A DNA stretch of 40,879 bases from JBEKHT01 sp049516595 (GCA_049516595.1 JBEKSY010000032.1:1-40879); one strand, 5' to 3'; shown: positions 24,052 to 32,934, numbered from the stretch's first letter. Numbers and translations are program-made. Notes: generated by a model not told the origin, from the letters alone.

Positions 24052-24070
24052 ATATAGGTTCCCTTGTCAA
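24042..24070 (-). promoter_or_regulatory. arsR promoter (sigma70-type, leaderless mRNA)
   Basis: Minus strand: -35 TTGACA (24070-24065), 17-base spacer, -10 TAAAAT (24047-24042). The expected start, about seven bases downstream, falls at 24035-24034, two or three bases before the ATG at 24032, so the transcript has no room for a ribosome-binding site. Confidence 0.7.
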
Positions 24071-24284
24071 GGCAGGGCGACCACGAGGCCATCTTGCGTC
24101 TACCCTTGAATACGCGAAATGGTCTCGCGCCGGCTGCTTGGACAACTCAATCCGCTCTTCTCCTCCAACTCTCGCACGCACCAAATTACGCCATTGACTG
24201 AGAGGCAAACGCGCGCTACATTGACTAACATGAGTACAGTAACCCGACTCGACTATTGTCAGTGTCTGCTGGTGAGCCAAACGA
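24052..24284. other. Divergent intergenic region upstream of arsR and the DDN-type gene
   Basis: No coding pattern. Lower GC than average. It holds the arsR -35 and the upstream inverted-repeat arm of the plus-strand promoter region. Confidence 0.35.
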
Positions 24285-24321
24285 ACTATACCTTTGCGCA
24301 TCGTGCCCGGCTTGGTATAGT
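24285..24321 (+). promoter_or_regulatory. Promoter with inverted-repeat operator before DDN-type gene
   Basis: ACTATACC (24285-24292) and GGTATAGT (24314-24321) are exact inverted repeats. Between and within them lie a -35-like TTGCGC (24294-24299) and, after 16 bases, a -10 TATAGT (24316-24321) that is part of the right arm. The pattern is that of an operator spanning a promoter; the regulator is unknown. Confidence 0.45.
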
Positions 24322-24347
24322 GTGTGAGAGATCATGGAGAACCCTCT

Positions 24348-24815
24348 ATGAAAAACAATGAGACAACGTCGACTCCGACATACCGGCAGCCCCCCTGGAT
24401 AATGCGGCACTTGTTCGATCCGCTAACGCTCTTCCTGGTGGGAAGCCTTGGCCTCGACGATCACAATGGCACGCGCGTGATCGAGGTGAAGGGTCGGAGC
24501 AGCGGTGTCTGGCGCTCTACCCCCGTGAGACTGCTCGATCTGGATGGGAGGCGCTATGTGATCGCCATGTATGGCGAATCGAACTGGGCTAAGAACCTCC
24601 GGGCACAGGGTGGTGGCCGGATCCGAATGGGCAATCATGTCACAGACTTCCGGGCAATAGAACTCATTGACGAGGATAAGCTGCCTGTTCTGCGAGCCTA
24701 CCTCAAGCGGTGGTGGTCTTTGGTGGCCAAGATGACCATAGTCACATCCCCGGACGCGCCCGACGAGGAGATCGCAAAGGCAGCGTCGATGCACCCCGTA
24801 TTTAGGCTAGGGTAG
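24348..24815 (+). CDS. Deazaflavin (F420)-dependent nitroreductase-family protein (DDN type)
   Basis: 155 residues from ATG 24348 (GGAG eight bases before). The F420-type signature reads I-E-V-K-G-R-S-S-G-V-W-R-S-T-P-V, followed by R-Y-V-I-A-M-Y-G-E-S-N-W-A-K-N-L-R-A and G-G-R-I-R-M-G. The N-terminal H-L-F-D-P-L-T-L-F-L-V-G segment is a short amphipathic membrane-contact helix typical of Ddn. It is a distant paralogue of the gene at 19593-20126. It stands alone between the ars island and a YbjQ-like remnant. Substrate unknown. AT-rich relative to neighbours, which suggests a different history. Confidence 0.88.
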   Translation: MKNNETTSTPTYRQPPWIMRHLFDPLTLFLVGSLGLDDHNGTRVIEVKGRSSGVWRSTPVRLLDLDGRRYVIAMYGESNWAKNLRAQGGGRIRMGNHVTDFRAIELIDEDKLPVLRAYLKRWWSLVAKMTIVTSPDAPDEEIAKAASMHPVFRLG

Positions 24816-24864
24816 GCAGGGGCAAAATTAGGAGCTTAAGGCCACGGCCACGGAAGAATCGATA

Positions 24865-25059
24865 ATGTCTTGGGACTCGGTGGAAATTGGCTTGCAGAAT
24901 GAGGCAGCCGTGACGAAACTTCGTGCCAAGGCGTTGAGTTTTCAAGCGGATGCCGTTCGAGGTATCGGCCTGGACTACTCGGCCATTGGGAATAACATAG
25001 TTTCGGTCGTCACCAATGGCACGGCAGTTCGCCTGGAGTCGGTTTCGCCTGCACCATGA
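24865..25059 (+). pseudogene. Truncated YbjQ/DUF74-like heavy-metal-binding domain
   Basis: A 64-residue frame whose C-terminal half matches the end of YbjQ-like domains: A-V-T-K-L-R-A-K-A-L-S-F-Q-A-D-A-V-R-G-I-G-L-D-Y-S, then I-V-S-V-V-T-N-G-T-A-V-R-L-E. Full-length YbjQ proteins are about 105 residues, and the N-terminal strand region with its T-T-G/E-G-Y start is missing here; a stop lies at 24829 in this frame. It is either a remnant or a degenerate short gene. Confidence 0.5.
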
Positions 25060-25220
25060 CTCTCCTGGGAAGCCGTCACCTCTCTACAATGCTGATTGAT
25101 CGCTTCTCACTGAACCTTAGGCCTGCGCCGGTCAGCGGTTTGACGCCGGGCCGGATCCGTTGATTCATTTCATGAGCCGAACCACCCATCGCTACCAGAT
25201 TCCCCTCTAAGAGGATGCCC

Positions 25221-26555
25221 ATGTTCAAAAAACTCGCGATTTCTCTTGTCCTGGTTTGCTCCTTGGCCCTGACAGTGGTCGTCCCGGTCGCAGCCTTCGA
25301 CGGGCGTGGCGGACAAGATGTCGTCATCCCTGCCGGCGAGACGGTCAACGATGACCTGTATGTTGGCGCGGGTAACTTCATCCTGGATGGCACAGTCAAC
25401 GGCGACCTCGTCGCGGCGGGAAAGACCATCACGGTCAATGGCACCGTCAACGGCCACCTGATCGCCGCCGGGCAAACGGTCATCCTCAATGGCAAGGTGA
25501 CCGACAGCGCTCGCATCGCCGGCGCGGCGCTTTTCATCGGAGAGAATGCCAGCGTCGGCCAAGACGTTGTCGCGGCGGGCGCCAGTCTGGAAACGCGCCC
25601 GGGCTCATCCATTGGCAGGGACGTGGTCTTTGCCGGCGGACAGGCATTACTCGCGGGAGACATAAGCAGAAATGTCCTCTTCGCCGGCGGCGGTTTGGCA
25701 TTGCGCGGCGCGGTCGGGGGGAATGTCAAAGCCTATGTCGGCGAGGCGGGGAGCAATGCGCCCTCTCCGGCAATTTATGCGCCGCAAGCTGGAATCCCGC
25801 TGCCATCGGTCCCTGCCGGCCTGAGCCTCGATCCGGGCGCCCGCATCGGTGGGAACCTGGAATACGCCCAGTCCCGGGATTTGTCGATCCCCGCCGGCGT
25901 GGTCAGCGGTCAGGTGACGCGCGTCCCGCCGTCGACAGGGGCGGCCGCTGTCCGCGGGCCGATGACCGCCGCACAAAGAGCGGGGAACTGGTTCCTCAAC
26001 CTGGTGCGCGCATTCGTAACGCTCGCCCTGATCGGCCTGCTGCTGGCCTGGTTGGCCCCGAAATTCGTCAAGGGATTAGCCCAGAGACTCCAGGGCAGGC
26101 CCCTGCCAAGCCTCGGCTGGGGGATCGTAGCCTACGCGGCCTTTATCTTCGCCTTGCTGGTGCTCCTACTTGCCGTGGTCCTGGCCGGGGTAGCCTTCAG
26201 CGTCCTGACCTTGGGGGGACTTGCCGCCGCGGCGGTCCTCATGGGTCTGTTGGTCGGCGCGGCGCTCATAATCGCTTTCGTGCTGGTCACCTCCTGGCTG
26301 ACGAAGATCACGGTCAGCGAGCTGATTGGCAAACTGATTCTCAATGCCGCCCGGCCCGGGCTGGGGGACCACAGGATCTGGCCCCTGTTGGTCGGTGTTG
26401 CCCTTATTGCTCTCCTGGTGACCTTGCCTTACGTTGGATGGTTGTTCGCGACTGCGATGCTGTTCTTCGGCCTGGGCAGCCTTTGGATCTGGGGCCGGGA
26501 GGCAGTGTCGAGGAAGGCAGGAGGGCAAGGCGCGCCGCCTGCCGGGGTTGGGTAA
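25221..26555 (+). CDS. Bactofilin-like polymer-forming membrane protein
   Basis: 444 residues from ATG 25221, six bases after AAGAGG (a second ATG lies at 25215). Signal peptide M-F-K-K then a hydrophobic core ending V-A-A-F. Residues about 30-140 are short beta-solenoid repeats of G-N/D-x-x-V/I type: I-L-D-G-T-V-N-G-D-L-V-A-A-G-K-T, V-N-G-T-V-N-G-H-L-I-A-A-G-Q-T, as in the polymer-forming (bactofilin/DUF583) fold. After a Pro/Gly linker, about residues 250-430 form four hydrophobic helices with a basic end. The extracellular solenoid plus membrane anchor suggests an envelope scaffold; such proteins are frequent in Chloroflexota. Confidence 0.82.
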   Translation: MFKKLAISLVLVCSLALTVVVPVAAFDGRGGQDVVIPAGETVNDDLYVGAGNFILDGTVNGDLVAAGKTITVNGTVNGHLIAAGQTVILNGKVTDSARIAGAALFIGENASVGQDVVAAGASLETRPGSSIGRDVVFAGGQALLAGDISRNVLFAGGGLALRGAVGGNVKAYVGEAGSNAPSPAIYAPQAGIPLPSVPAGLSLDPGARIGGNLEYAQSRDLSIPAGVVSGQVTRVPPSTGAAAVRGPMTAAQRAGNWFLNLVRAFVTLALIGLLLAWLAPKFVKGLAQRLQGRPLPSLGWGIVAYAAFIFALLVLLLAVVLAGVAFSVLTLGGLAAAAVLMGLLVGAALIIAFVLVTSWLTKITVSELIGKLILNAARPGLGDHRIWPLLVGVALIALLVTLPYVGWLFATAMLFFGLGSLWIWGREAVSRKAGGQGAPPAGVG

Positions 26556-26834
26556 TACTCGCCCTTTTTTTTGCGAGCCCGGTCCGCGAACGAACTGCCC
26601 GATGCTTTCCCCAGAACGGATTGACCCGGCCTGGACGGGAGGGCCACGGACGGTGGACGGTCGCTGACCCAGGTGCCGTGGCCCTTCCCCTTTCCGGGTC
26701 CGGGTTCCGGGACGGAAAGCAGGCGACGGCTGCGCAGCCCTCCACCGCGGCCACACGCCGCCCAGGCGTGACGGCCGCCCGCCGCGCTCCCCAGGACGGG
26801 TTTCATGGACTGGGGAGACACCCAGCCTGGGAGG

Positions 26835-27305
26835 CTATGAGCTCCGCGCGAGGTGCCGGCGCACGCCGGGGGCCAGGGTTAAGAGGATCAACGCGATCCC
26901 CCACGCAAAGTAAATGACATGCAGCAGTGCAACGGCGCGGATCAGAAGCACCTCCGCCGCGATCCAGACCATGACCACAACGCCGGCCGCAAGCGAACCT
27001 GCCCAGCTCCAATGAGCCCGCGGGATGGGGTTGATCCGATCCGGCCAGCGCCAGTCCGGCAGCGCCAGCAAGCTGTATCCGACAGAGATGGGATAGATCC
27101 CAACGAACACGAAGAGCAGGATCCCGGGAACGAGAAAGTCGCGAAACGGCGTGCCTTGCAGCATGCTGAGGGGCATCTGGATAAGATGCCCGTCAGGCCC
27201 CAGGATGAGGACTCCCCCGCCCGCCAAGGCGCCCAATCCCAGCAGGAATTGCAGCAGGATCAACACCGACAACACGAAAGGGCGAGCGGCAGCTTTCTCC
27301 TTCAC
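26835..27305 (-). CDS. Small membrane protein, four helices
   Basis: 156 residues from GTG 27305 (AGGAGG nine bases before); a GTG at 27323 is possible. Helices at about 12-35, 57-80, 100-120 and 126-147. Motifs: L-L-Q-F-L-L-G-L-G-A-L-A-G-G-G, G-I-L-L-F-V-F-V-G-I-Y-P, L-L-A-L-P-D-W-R-W-P-D, W-S-W-A-G-S-L-A-A-G. It resembles a family of hypothetical bacterial membrane proteins with the same helix-loop pattern. No function known. Confidence 0.7.
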   Translation of the reverse strand: MKEKAAARPFVLSVLILLQFLLGLGALAGGGVLILGPDGHLIQMPLSMLQGTPFRDFLVPGILLFVFVGIYPISVGYSLLALPDWRWPDRINPIPRAHWSWAGSLAAGVVVMVWIAAEVLLIRAVALLHVIYFAWGIALILLTLAPGVRRHLARSS

Positions 27306-27439
27306 CTCCAGTTTCCTCCTCACGCCGGGAATTCTGTCAGGCCAGATCCACGCGAAGCATCCAGGAATGCGACGAGCGAGTTAGCCCGGCCATCGTCCGC
27401 CCGTCCCGTCTCAAGACGACCACAGCGCGCGGCCAGCAC

Positions 27440-28453
27440 CTACTCGGGATAGATGTGCAGGACCGCCGCGCCCCTGACCTTCCCCTCGCGCAGTCGCCCC
27501 AGCGCGAGGTTCGCTTCCTCCAGAGGGAAGAGCTCAACTTCCGTCTTGACCCGGACCCGAGGAGCCACTTTGAGCAGGTCCTCCCCGTCCTGCCGGGTCA
27601 GGTTGGCGACCGAGCGCAGAACCCTCTCTCCCCATAAGATGTCATAGGGGAAGGAGGGGATATCGCTCATGTGGATGCCCCCGCACACAACCACGCCGGC
27701 TTTGGCAACGGCTCGCAGGGCCGCCGGCACCAGGGGTCCCACGGGAGCGAAGATGATGGCCGCATCCAGTTCCTGCGGCGGCAGGCTGGTCGAATCGCCG
27801 GCCCAGGCGGCGCCCAGGTCTCTCGCAAAGCGCTGAGCCTGTGCGTCCCCGGGGCTCGTGAAGGCGTATACCTGCTTGCCCTGGTGCACGGCGATCTGGG
27901 CGATGATGTGCGCGGCGGCCCCAAACCCATACAGCCCGAGCCGTTCGACATTGGCTCCGATCATCCGGTAAGACCGGTAGCCGATCAGCCCCGCGCACAG
28001 GAGCGGCGCGGCCTGGGCATCGGGGTACTCCTCCGGCACGCGGAAGCAGTAGCGCGGGTCGGCCAGGGTGTACTCGGCATAGCCTCCCGGCAAGGTGTAT
28101 CCGGTGAACCGCGCCCGCTCGCAGAGGTTCTCCTGGCCTCGCCGGCAGTAGCGGCACTCCCCGCAGGTCCAGCCCAGCCAGGGGACCCCGACCCGCTCGC
28201 CTGCCGAGAGAGACCGGACCCTCTCCCCGGCCTGCACGATCGTGCCCACGATCTCGTGGCCAAGGACCAGAGGCAAGCTTGGACCCGAGAGTTCGCCGTC
28301 CAGGATGTGCAGGTCTGTCCGGCATACCCCGCAGGCGTGAACCCGAAGGAGGACCTGCTCGGGCCCAGGTCGGGGGACGGGCACCTCTTCCATCTGCAGG
28401 CGCGTGCGCGGTTCCCTTAGGACCATGGCCTTCATCACGTCCGGAACATTCAT
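27440..28453 (-). CDS. Zinc-dependent alcohol dehydrogenase
   Basis: 337 residues, medium-chain dehydrogenase family. Catalytic zinc ligands: C42 in C-G-V-C-R-T-D and G-H-E-I-V-G; structural zinc Cys set C-G-E-C-R-Y-C-R-R-G-Q-E-N-L-C around residue 98-112; NAD(P)-binding glycine motif L-Y-G-F-G-A-A-A-H near residue 178. The P-G-G-Y-A-E-Y and short Rossmann loop match the 'zinc-dependent alcohol dehydrogenase family protein' (AdhA-like) group. GAGG lies about ten bases before the ATG. The next gene upstream, a membrane protein, begins 78 bases away in the same direction. Confidence 0.92.
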   Translation of the reverse strand: MNVPDVMKAMVLREPRTRLQMEEVPVPRPGPEQVLLRVHACGVCRTDLHILDGELSGPSLPLVLGHEIVGTIVQAGERVRSLSAGERVGVPWLGWTCGECRYCRRGQENLCERARFTGYTLPGGYAEYTLADPRYCFRVPEEYPDAQAAPLLCAGLIGYRSYRMIGANVERLGLYGFGAAAHIIAQIAVHQGKQVYAFTSPGDAQAQRFARDLGAAWAGDSTSLPPQELDAAIIFAPVGPLVPAALRAVAKAGVVVCGGIHMSDIPSFPYDILWGERVLRSVANLTRQDGEDLLKVAPRVRVKTEVELFPLEEANLALGRLREGKVRGAAVLHIYPE

Positions 28454-28531
28454 CTCACTTATTCCTCTTCCCCATCCCGGCGCGGAGCACCGGGCGGACC
28501 TCGACGCCGCAGGCTCTCTTCCTTCGCAAGG

Positions 28532-28954
28532 TCAGTCTTGTTCCGCTCGTTCCTGCTCATCCAGATGCAGCCAGTGCAGCATGCGGTGAGCGACCGGGCC
28601 GATGAGAAGCCCGGCCGTGACCAGGAAAACCACCCCCGAGAAGAGCGCATAGGCCGAGGCGAAGATCTTTCCTGCCGACGTGTGCAGCACGTCGACCGGC
28701 CCCATCCCGCCCAGGATCATCGAGGCGTTCAGCAGCGAGTCGAGCCAGGGGAGGCCCTCCGTCAGGTGGTAGCCGAGAATGCCGATCCCAAGCGAGGCGC
28801 CCATCACCAGAATCGCGGCTCCGGCGTGACGCGCGAGCCGCCAGTAGAAGTCCCGTCGGGGCAGCAAGGGTTCGTTCCGGTGCTCGAACAGGATGTACCG
28901 GCCGAGCTGGGATTTTGGGTGCCGCTCGTGTCGCTTGCGTCCTGACTTGGTCAT
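28532..28954 (-). CDS. Two-helix membrane protein with K+-channel-like pore segment
   Basis: 140 residues. A basic N-terminus (about 1-45) is followed by helix 1 (about 46-65), a re-entrant-like segment L-N-A-S-M-I-L-G-G-M-G-P-V-D, then A-G-K-I-F-A-S-A-Y-A-L-F-S-G-V-V-F and a second helix. The spacing and the A-G-K-x-F-A-x-x-Y-A-L-x-x-G motif match the pore loop and second helix of two-helix potassium channels, but the selectivity filter T-V-G-Y-G-D is replaced by I-L-G-G-M-G-P. Homologues with this sequence are widespread in bacteria, and none has a known function. Confidence 0.72.
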   Translation of the reverse strand: MTKSGRKRHERHPKSQLGRYILFEHRNEPLLPRRDFYWRLARHAGAAILVMGASLGIGILGYHLTEGLPWLDSLLNASMILGGMGPVDVLHTSAGKIFASAYALFSGVVFLVTAGLLIGPVAHRMLHWLHLDEQERAEQD

Positions 28955-29215
28955 GGCTCAAGACACTCCTGGAAGGGCAACGGATAGCAGAGCGATTATC
29001 CCGCCAAGACCAGGGGAAGACAAGACCTGGGCAGCCTCTTGAGGTCCCGGCCCCACTAGACCAACTGTTCATCCGCGCCTGGACCGGGGCATTGCGAGCT
29101 CCGGAGCCCGTCCCCCTGCACTTTTTCCCGTCCGTGTTGCTCCTTGGAGAGGCAGCTTGTAAAATGAGGGCTTCTCCCCCGTGATGGATTCCAGGACATC
29201 CAGGAATTCCGAGGC

Positions 29216-30207
29216 GTGAATGTGACCCCGCCCAGCCTTCTACTTCCCGCTCTTGCGATCATAGGCCTGGTCCCGGGTCTCGTAGCCTGCTCCTCAGCCT
29301 CAACCCCTTTCCCGCCCCCTCCTTCCCGCCTGGAGGCGATCCCCAGGACCGCCGTGAAGGGCACTCCCGAAAATAACGGCTTCCCGCCGGTCCTGCATTC
29401 CGCGGATTGGCTCCCTCCGGTCCCCATGCCTGGCCCTGCCAACACCGCGGGCGCGGAGGATTCCCCCTTCATTGCACCCGACGGGAGCACCTTCTTCTTT
29501 TTCTTCACTCCCAACGTCAACATCCCTCCCCAGAAGAGCGTCCTGGACGGCTTCACAAGCATCTGGTGGACTCAGCGGGTCGGAGGTGGCTAGTCTGATC
29601 CCCAGCGGGTCGTCCTCGAAACGGGCCCTGCCCTGGACGGGTGCCCATTCTTCGACGGCCATACCCTCTGGTTTTGCTCCGTGCGCAGCGGCAACTTCTC
29701 GGAAGTGGATGTCTACACGGCAGAGCTTGAGGACGGGCGTTGGCTGAATGTGCGAGACGCGGGGCCGGAACTAAGCCAGAAGCTTCAGGTCGGCGAGTTC
29801 CACCTGAGCTCGGACGGATTGACCCTTTTCTTCGGCTGGCCGGACCACGGGGGATACGGCGGGCGGGACCTGTGGAAGGTGACCCGGACCGGGTCTGCCT
29901 GGGGAGATCCGGTCAACCTCGGCCCCAACGTGAACAGCCGAAAAAAAACGAGGATCAGCCCTTTCTCTCGAGCAACGGCCAGGAGATGTGGTTTAGCGGC
30001 GACTGCCGGCTGGGGTACCCGGGACCTTCCACCTTCCGCAGCCTTCTTCAGCCGGATGGGAGCTGGGGCCCGGCGCAGGAGATCGTGTCACGGTTTGCGG
30101 GCGAGCCGACCTTGGACGACGCCGGGAACCTCTACTTTGTCCACTACTTTTTCAGCCGCGACGGCAAGATGATCGAGGCGGACATCTACCTCGCGCTTCG
30201 GAAGTAA
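29216..30207 (+). pseudogene. PD40/WD40-like beta-propeller lipoprotein, broken by a stop and a frameshift
   Basis: Start at GTG 29216 gives a lipoprotein signal ending L-V-A-C-S-S with Cys25. The frame reads E-N-N-G-F-P-P, E-D-S-P-F-I-A-P-D-G-S-T-F-F-F-F-F-T, then stops at TAG (29591-29593) inside V-G-G-G-[stop]-S-D-P-Q, where the family has W; one base change from TGG. After the stop the same frame continues for 340 bases with good repeats: G-C-P-F-F-D-G-H-T-L-W-F-C-S, F-H-L-S-S-D-G-L-T-L-F-F-G-W and G-Y-G-G-R-D-L-W-K-V-T-R. At the A8 run (29941-29948) the frame is lost and the +2 frame goes on: E-D-Q-P-F-L-S-S-N-G-Q-E-M-W-F-S-G, E-A-D-I-Y-L-A-L-R-K, stop 30205. Reconstructed length is about 330 residues. 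Repair or sequencing error is possible for the homopolymer; the TAG is a true substitution in this sequence. Confidence 0.82.
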
Positions 30208-30211
30208 GGAT

Positions 30212-30235
30212 CGTCCGGGCCTTACAGCCCGGACG
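30212..30235. terminator. Convergent terminator hairpin
   Basis: CGTCCGGGC (30212-30220) pairs perfectly with GCCCGGACG (30227-30235), six-base loop, in the gap between two convergent genes. No long U-run on either side. Confidence 0.5.
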
Positions 30236-30336
30236 CCTATTGCCTCGATCAGGTTATGCTTACACGTCCCAACCCAGGGACGGCGGGAGATCCTCGGCCT
30301 TGCGGCGGCTCCCACCCGCAGCCTAGGCCTGACGGA

Positions 30337-31467
30337 TCAACGCAGACAGACCCACCAGCCGTGAGGCCCCCAACAGTACCCTCGCGGAGTCGCAACCGGA
30401 GGTGGCGGACCGTGTGGCCGATAGTACGGCCAATGGTTTGACCAATAGGATGACCAATAGGATCCCGTGTTGATCCAGACCCAGAAGGATGTCCTGCCGT
30501 TGCCCACCCCGAATCGATACCCCTGCGGCGTGCTCAACTCCCAGTGTCCCGCGTAACTGCCGTAGCTGCTCGGAGCCACCATGTTGACCGCAAGTGTGAT
30601 CTCCCCACCGGGCGGGACCGTTGCCGGCAAGGGGATTGAAGCTGGAGCGCCCATCAGGCTGCCGCTGGTAAACACGAGTCTGTAGTCTGTCCCCCAGGTG
30701 CAGCCGCCGACATTCTGCAGGGTCCAGGTCTTGGTGAAGGCGGCACCCGGCGAGACATACGTTCCGTCCGGGATCGTCTCGCCGATAAATCGGGCCAAGT
30801 TCCCCGCCGCGCCGTAGTACCCTGAGTAGTAGGCTCCAGTGCAAGACGGATAGCTGGCTGCGGCGTAGGGATATACCGGATAGCCCGCCGAGGCTGCCGT
30901 GGAGATGATTTGCCAGAAGTCACTGGCGCCACCCGTACCGATTCCGAAGCGCAGCCCCTGCGGAGTGCTCAGCTTCCAGTACCCCTGGTATGTGCCGACG
31001 GTGCCCGGCGCCACCAGATTGACTGAGAGCGTGATCGTCCCCCCCGGTGGGACCGCCGCCGGCAAGGGTTGCGATGAGGGCCCATTCATTGGATTGCCGC
31101 CGTCAAAGACCAGGGCGTAGGAGGTCGTCCAGGTGCAGCTGCCGACATTCTGCAGAGTCCAGCTCCCGACAAAAGCAGCACCGGGCGAGACTACGGTCCG
31201 GTCGGCCACGGTTTGTGTCAGAAGAGCGGCCAAGTTCGTCCCGGTGCATACCGCCGGGGCGGGTATGGCCGTCGGAGCCGGCGGAACGGCAGGGGCCGGA
31301 GTCGGCGTTGGCGGGAGCAGCGCCTGAATGGCCTGAATAGTCATCATCAGGTTCGGTGTCGGGTAGGAGGGAGCGGCCGCCACTGGCGCCATTGTCACAC
31401 CGCAACCTGTTACGGCCAGGGACAAGGCGATCAGGGCGAAGACGGCGACGCGCATCGATGTCTTCAT
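30337..31467 (-). CDS. Lipoprotein with two NBR1-type Ig-like domains
   Basis: 376 residues from ATG 31467 (AGGAGG about nine bases before). Lipoprotein signal with lipobox V-T-G-C (Cys22), then a Pro/Thr linker (L-P-P-T-P-T-P-A-P-A). Two similar domains of about 100 residues at 86-188 and 230-331 share V-S-P-G-A-A-F, W-T-L-Q-N-V-G-x-C-T-W, V-P-P-G-G-x-I-T-L-x-V-N, and Y-x-G-x-W-x-L-S-T-P-Q-G-x-R-F-G-V/I-G. This is the NBR1-Ig-like (FW) domain known from autophagy receptors and common in Chloroflexota surface proteins. The C-terminus is Trp/Tyr-rich (S-Y-W-S-S-Y-W-S-N-H-W-P-Y-Y). Binding partner unknown. Confidence 0.9.
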   Translation of the reverse strand: MKTSMRVAVFALIALSLAVTGCGVTMAPVAAAPSYPTPNLMMTIQAIQALLPPTPTPAPAVPPAPTAIPAPAVCTGTNLAALLTQTVADRTVVSPGAAFVGSWTLQNVGSCTWTTSYALVFDGGNPMNGPSSQPLPAAVPPGGTITLSVNLVAPGTVGTYQGYWKLSTPQGLRFGIGTGGASDFWQIISTAASAGYPVYPYAAASYPSCTGAYYSGYYGAAGNLARFIGETIPDGTYVSPGAAFTKTWTLQNVGGCTWGTDYRLVFTSGSLMGAPASIPLPATVPPGGEITLAVNMVAPSSYGSYAGHWELSTPQGYRFGVGNGRTSFWVWINTGSYWSSYWSNHWPYYRPHGPPPPVATPRGYCWGPHGWWVCLR

Positions 31468-32934
31468 CTTCGAGTTCCTCCTGGTTGGGCACAGGCCGCA
31501 CTCGGCTCCCAAGCGCGGCCCGGTCCTGATAGGTATTCCCATTCCCTCGCCGCGCTCCGCTTTCGAGAAAGCGCGCAGCTCGCAATTTCGCCCACGATGG
31601 CCGAGGGCTGGCGGTCAAACCCGCTCGAGAAGGGTCCCCCTTAGTATTCTACGCCCCTTCAATTAAATTGACCTGCTACTTAATGAAGTGCACATTTCTT
31701 ACGGCCGAGGGGTACAGCGCAATCCGAGCTACTAGTATACCCGTATACCCGGGGCCCTTCCCGCTGGTCCTCCCACCGGTGCCATCGGCAGAACCGCGTA
31801 TTCATGTCAAGTGGGTCCGAATTGTCACGCCACAGGTCCCGGGTGAGCTGGAGGCGGACAGCGAGGCGCTCAGGGGCCCCCTGCCCTGGGCGATCGCCCG
31901 TCGCGTGCGCCGTTTTGGCGCCGCGTGCAACCTGCTGGAAGCGCCGAGAAGGCCTCCGATCTCATCCCGGACAGCGTCGATCCAGATAAAAAACCCGACA
32001 AAAGAACGAGGCCAGCCCACACAGGGAACTTTTTGGGCCCGCAGGCCCATGACCCCACCCGGCAAGACGAACCACGCAACAGCCCAGGTCGGCATGTTCG
32101 CGACGGACTGAGGCGCGAGGGCACTGGGTGCGGAGCCCGACTAAAGCCTCATGACACAGCCCGATGTGCTTGAGGCGATGAGTCCGCGAATCCGGTTGGA
32201 GGAAGGCAGCATGAAAGGGTTGATCTCAAGGACATTGAGCCCCCCAGGACCGCGGGCGCCCTCCCGCCGAAGGCACACATCCACGCAATCTGTTCCGCTT
32301 TTACACCCTGACCGGGGCAGATCCGCCCCCGTTCCCGGTCTTCTCGGCCGACCTGCTGGACCCTGTAAGGATTCACCGACGGGACTGGTCAGCCACATCC
32401 CAGCGAGGGGTTTATGGCCACTGATGATTTCCGGGGGGGGGGCGGATACCAGTGAGGGGATCGCTCGATGCAGTGGGATTGAGGCAGGGTTGGCCAGCCG
32501 GCGGCAGAGGCCTTGCGGCTGGAGTGCGAGGCGCCCAGGCAACGGGTTTGATGCGAGCTTTGCTAACGAGCACGTCCAGAGCGTTGCGGGTGCTGCTTTG
32601 GAAAGACGAAGCAGTCACGAGCGAATCGCAATGGGGTTCGCCAGGCGGTCCGGGACGCGGATCCCGAAGTGGCGCTGGGTTGAACAGCATAATTGAACAT
32701 GCTGGTTCGTTTGAAGTTGACCATCCAAGCACATTGAGTATCAAACGTCTGCACCTGAAGCACGCGTAAAGGGCTCGGCCTCAATATGTCCTCTTCGGGG
32801 AGATTGATTTCAACGAAGGACAACCCAAAGATACACCCGCGGCCTCGGGTTTTGACCCTGGTCGCCCTTGTCGCCCTTCTGGGAAGGGGTGATAAACTGC
32901 CTTAGCAAGCAGTGGATACTGCTTTGGAGGCCCA
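31468..32934. other. Gene-poor region, about 1.5 kb
   Basis: No convincing gene. Open frames are short and conflict on both strands. A minus-strand stretch near 32170-32290 reads V-D-V-C-L-R-R-E-G and V-L-E-I-N-P-F, which recalls the metal-binding end of an ATP-grasp fold and may be a very decayed remnant. A tandem GTATACCC repeat is at 31735-31750 and a G9 run near 32431-32440. Confidence 0.5.

Noticed and set aside
27671..28420. Plus-strand frame of 249 codons
   Set aside because: Antisense to the zinc alcohol dehydrogenase, which has all expected cysteines.
32141..32542. ATP-grasp ligase fragment on the minus strand
   Set aside because: Only about 30 residues look similar and no further motif is found; kept as a suggestion in the region description.
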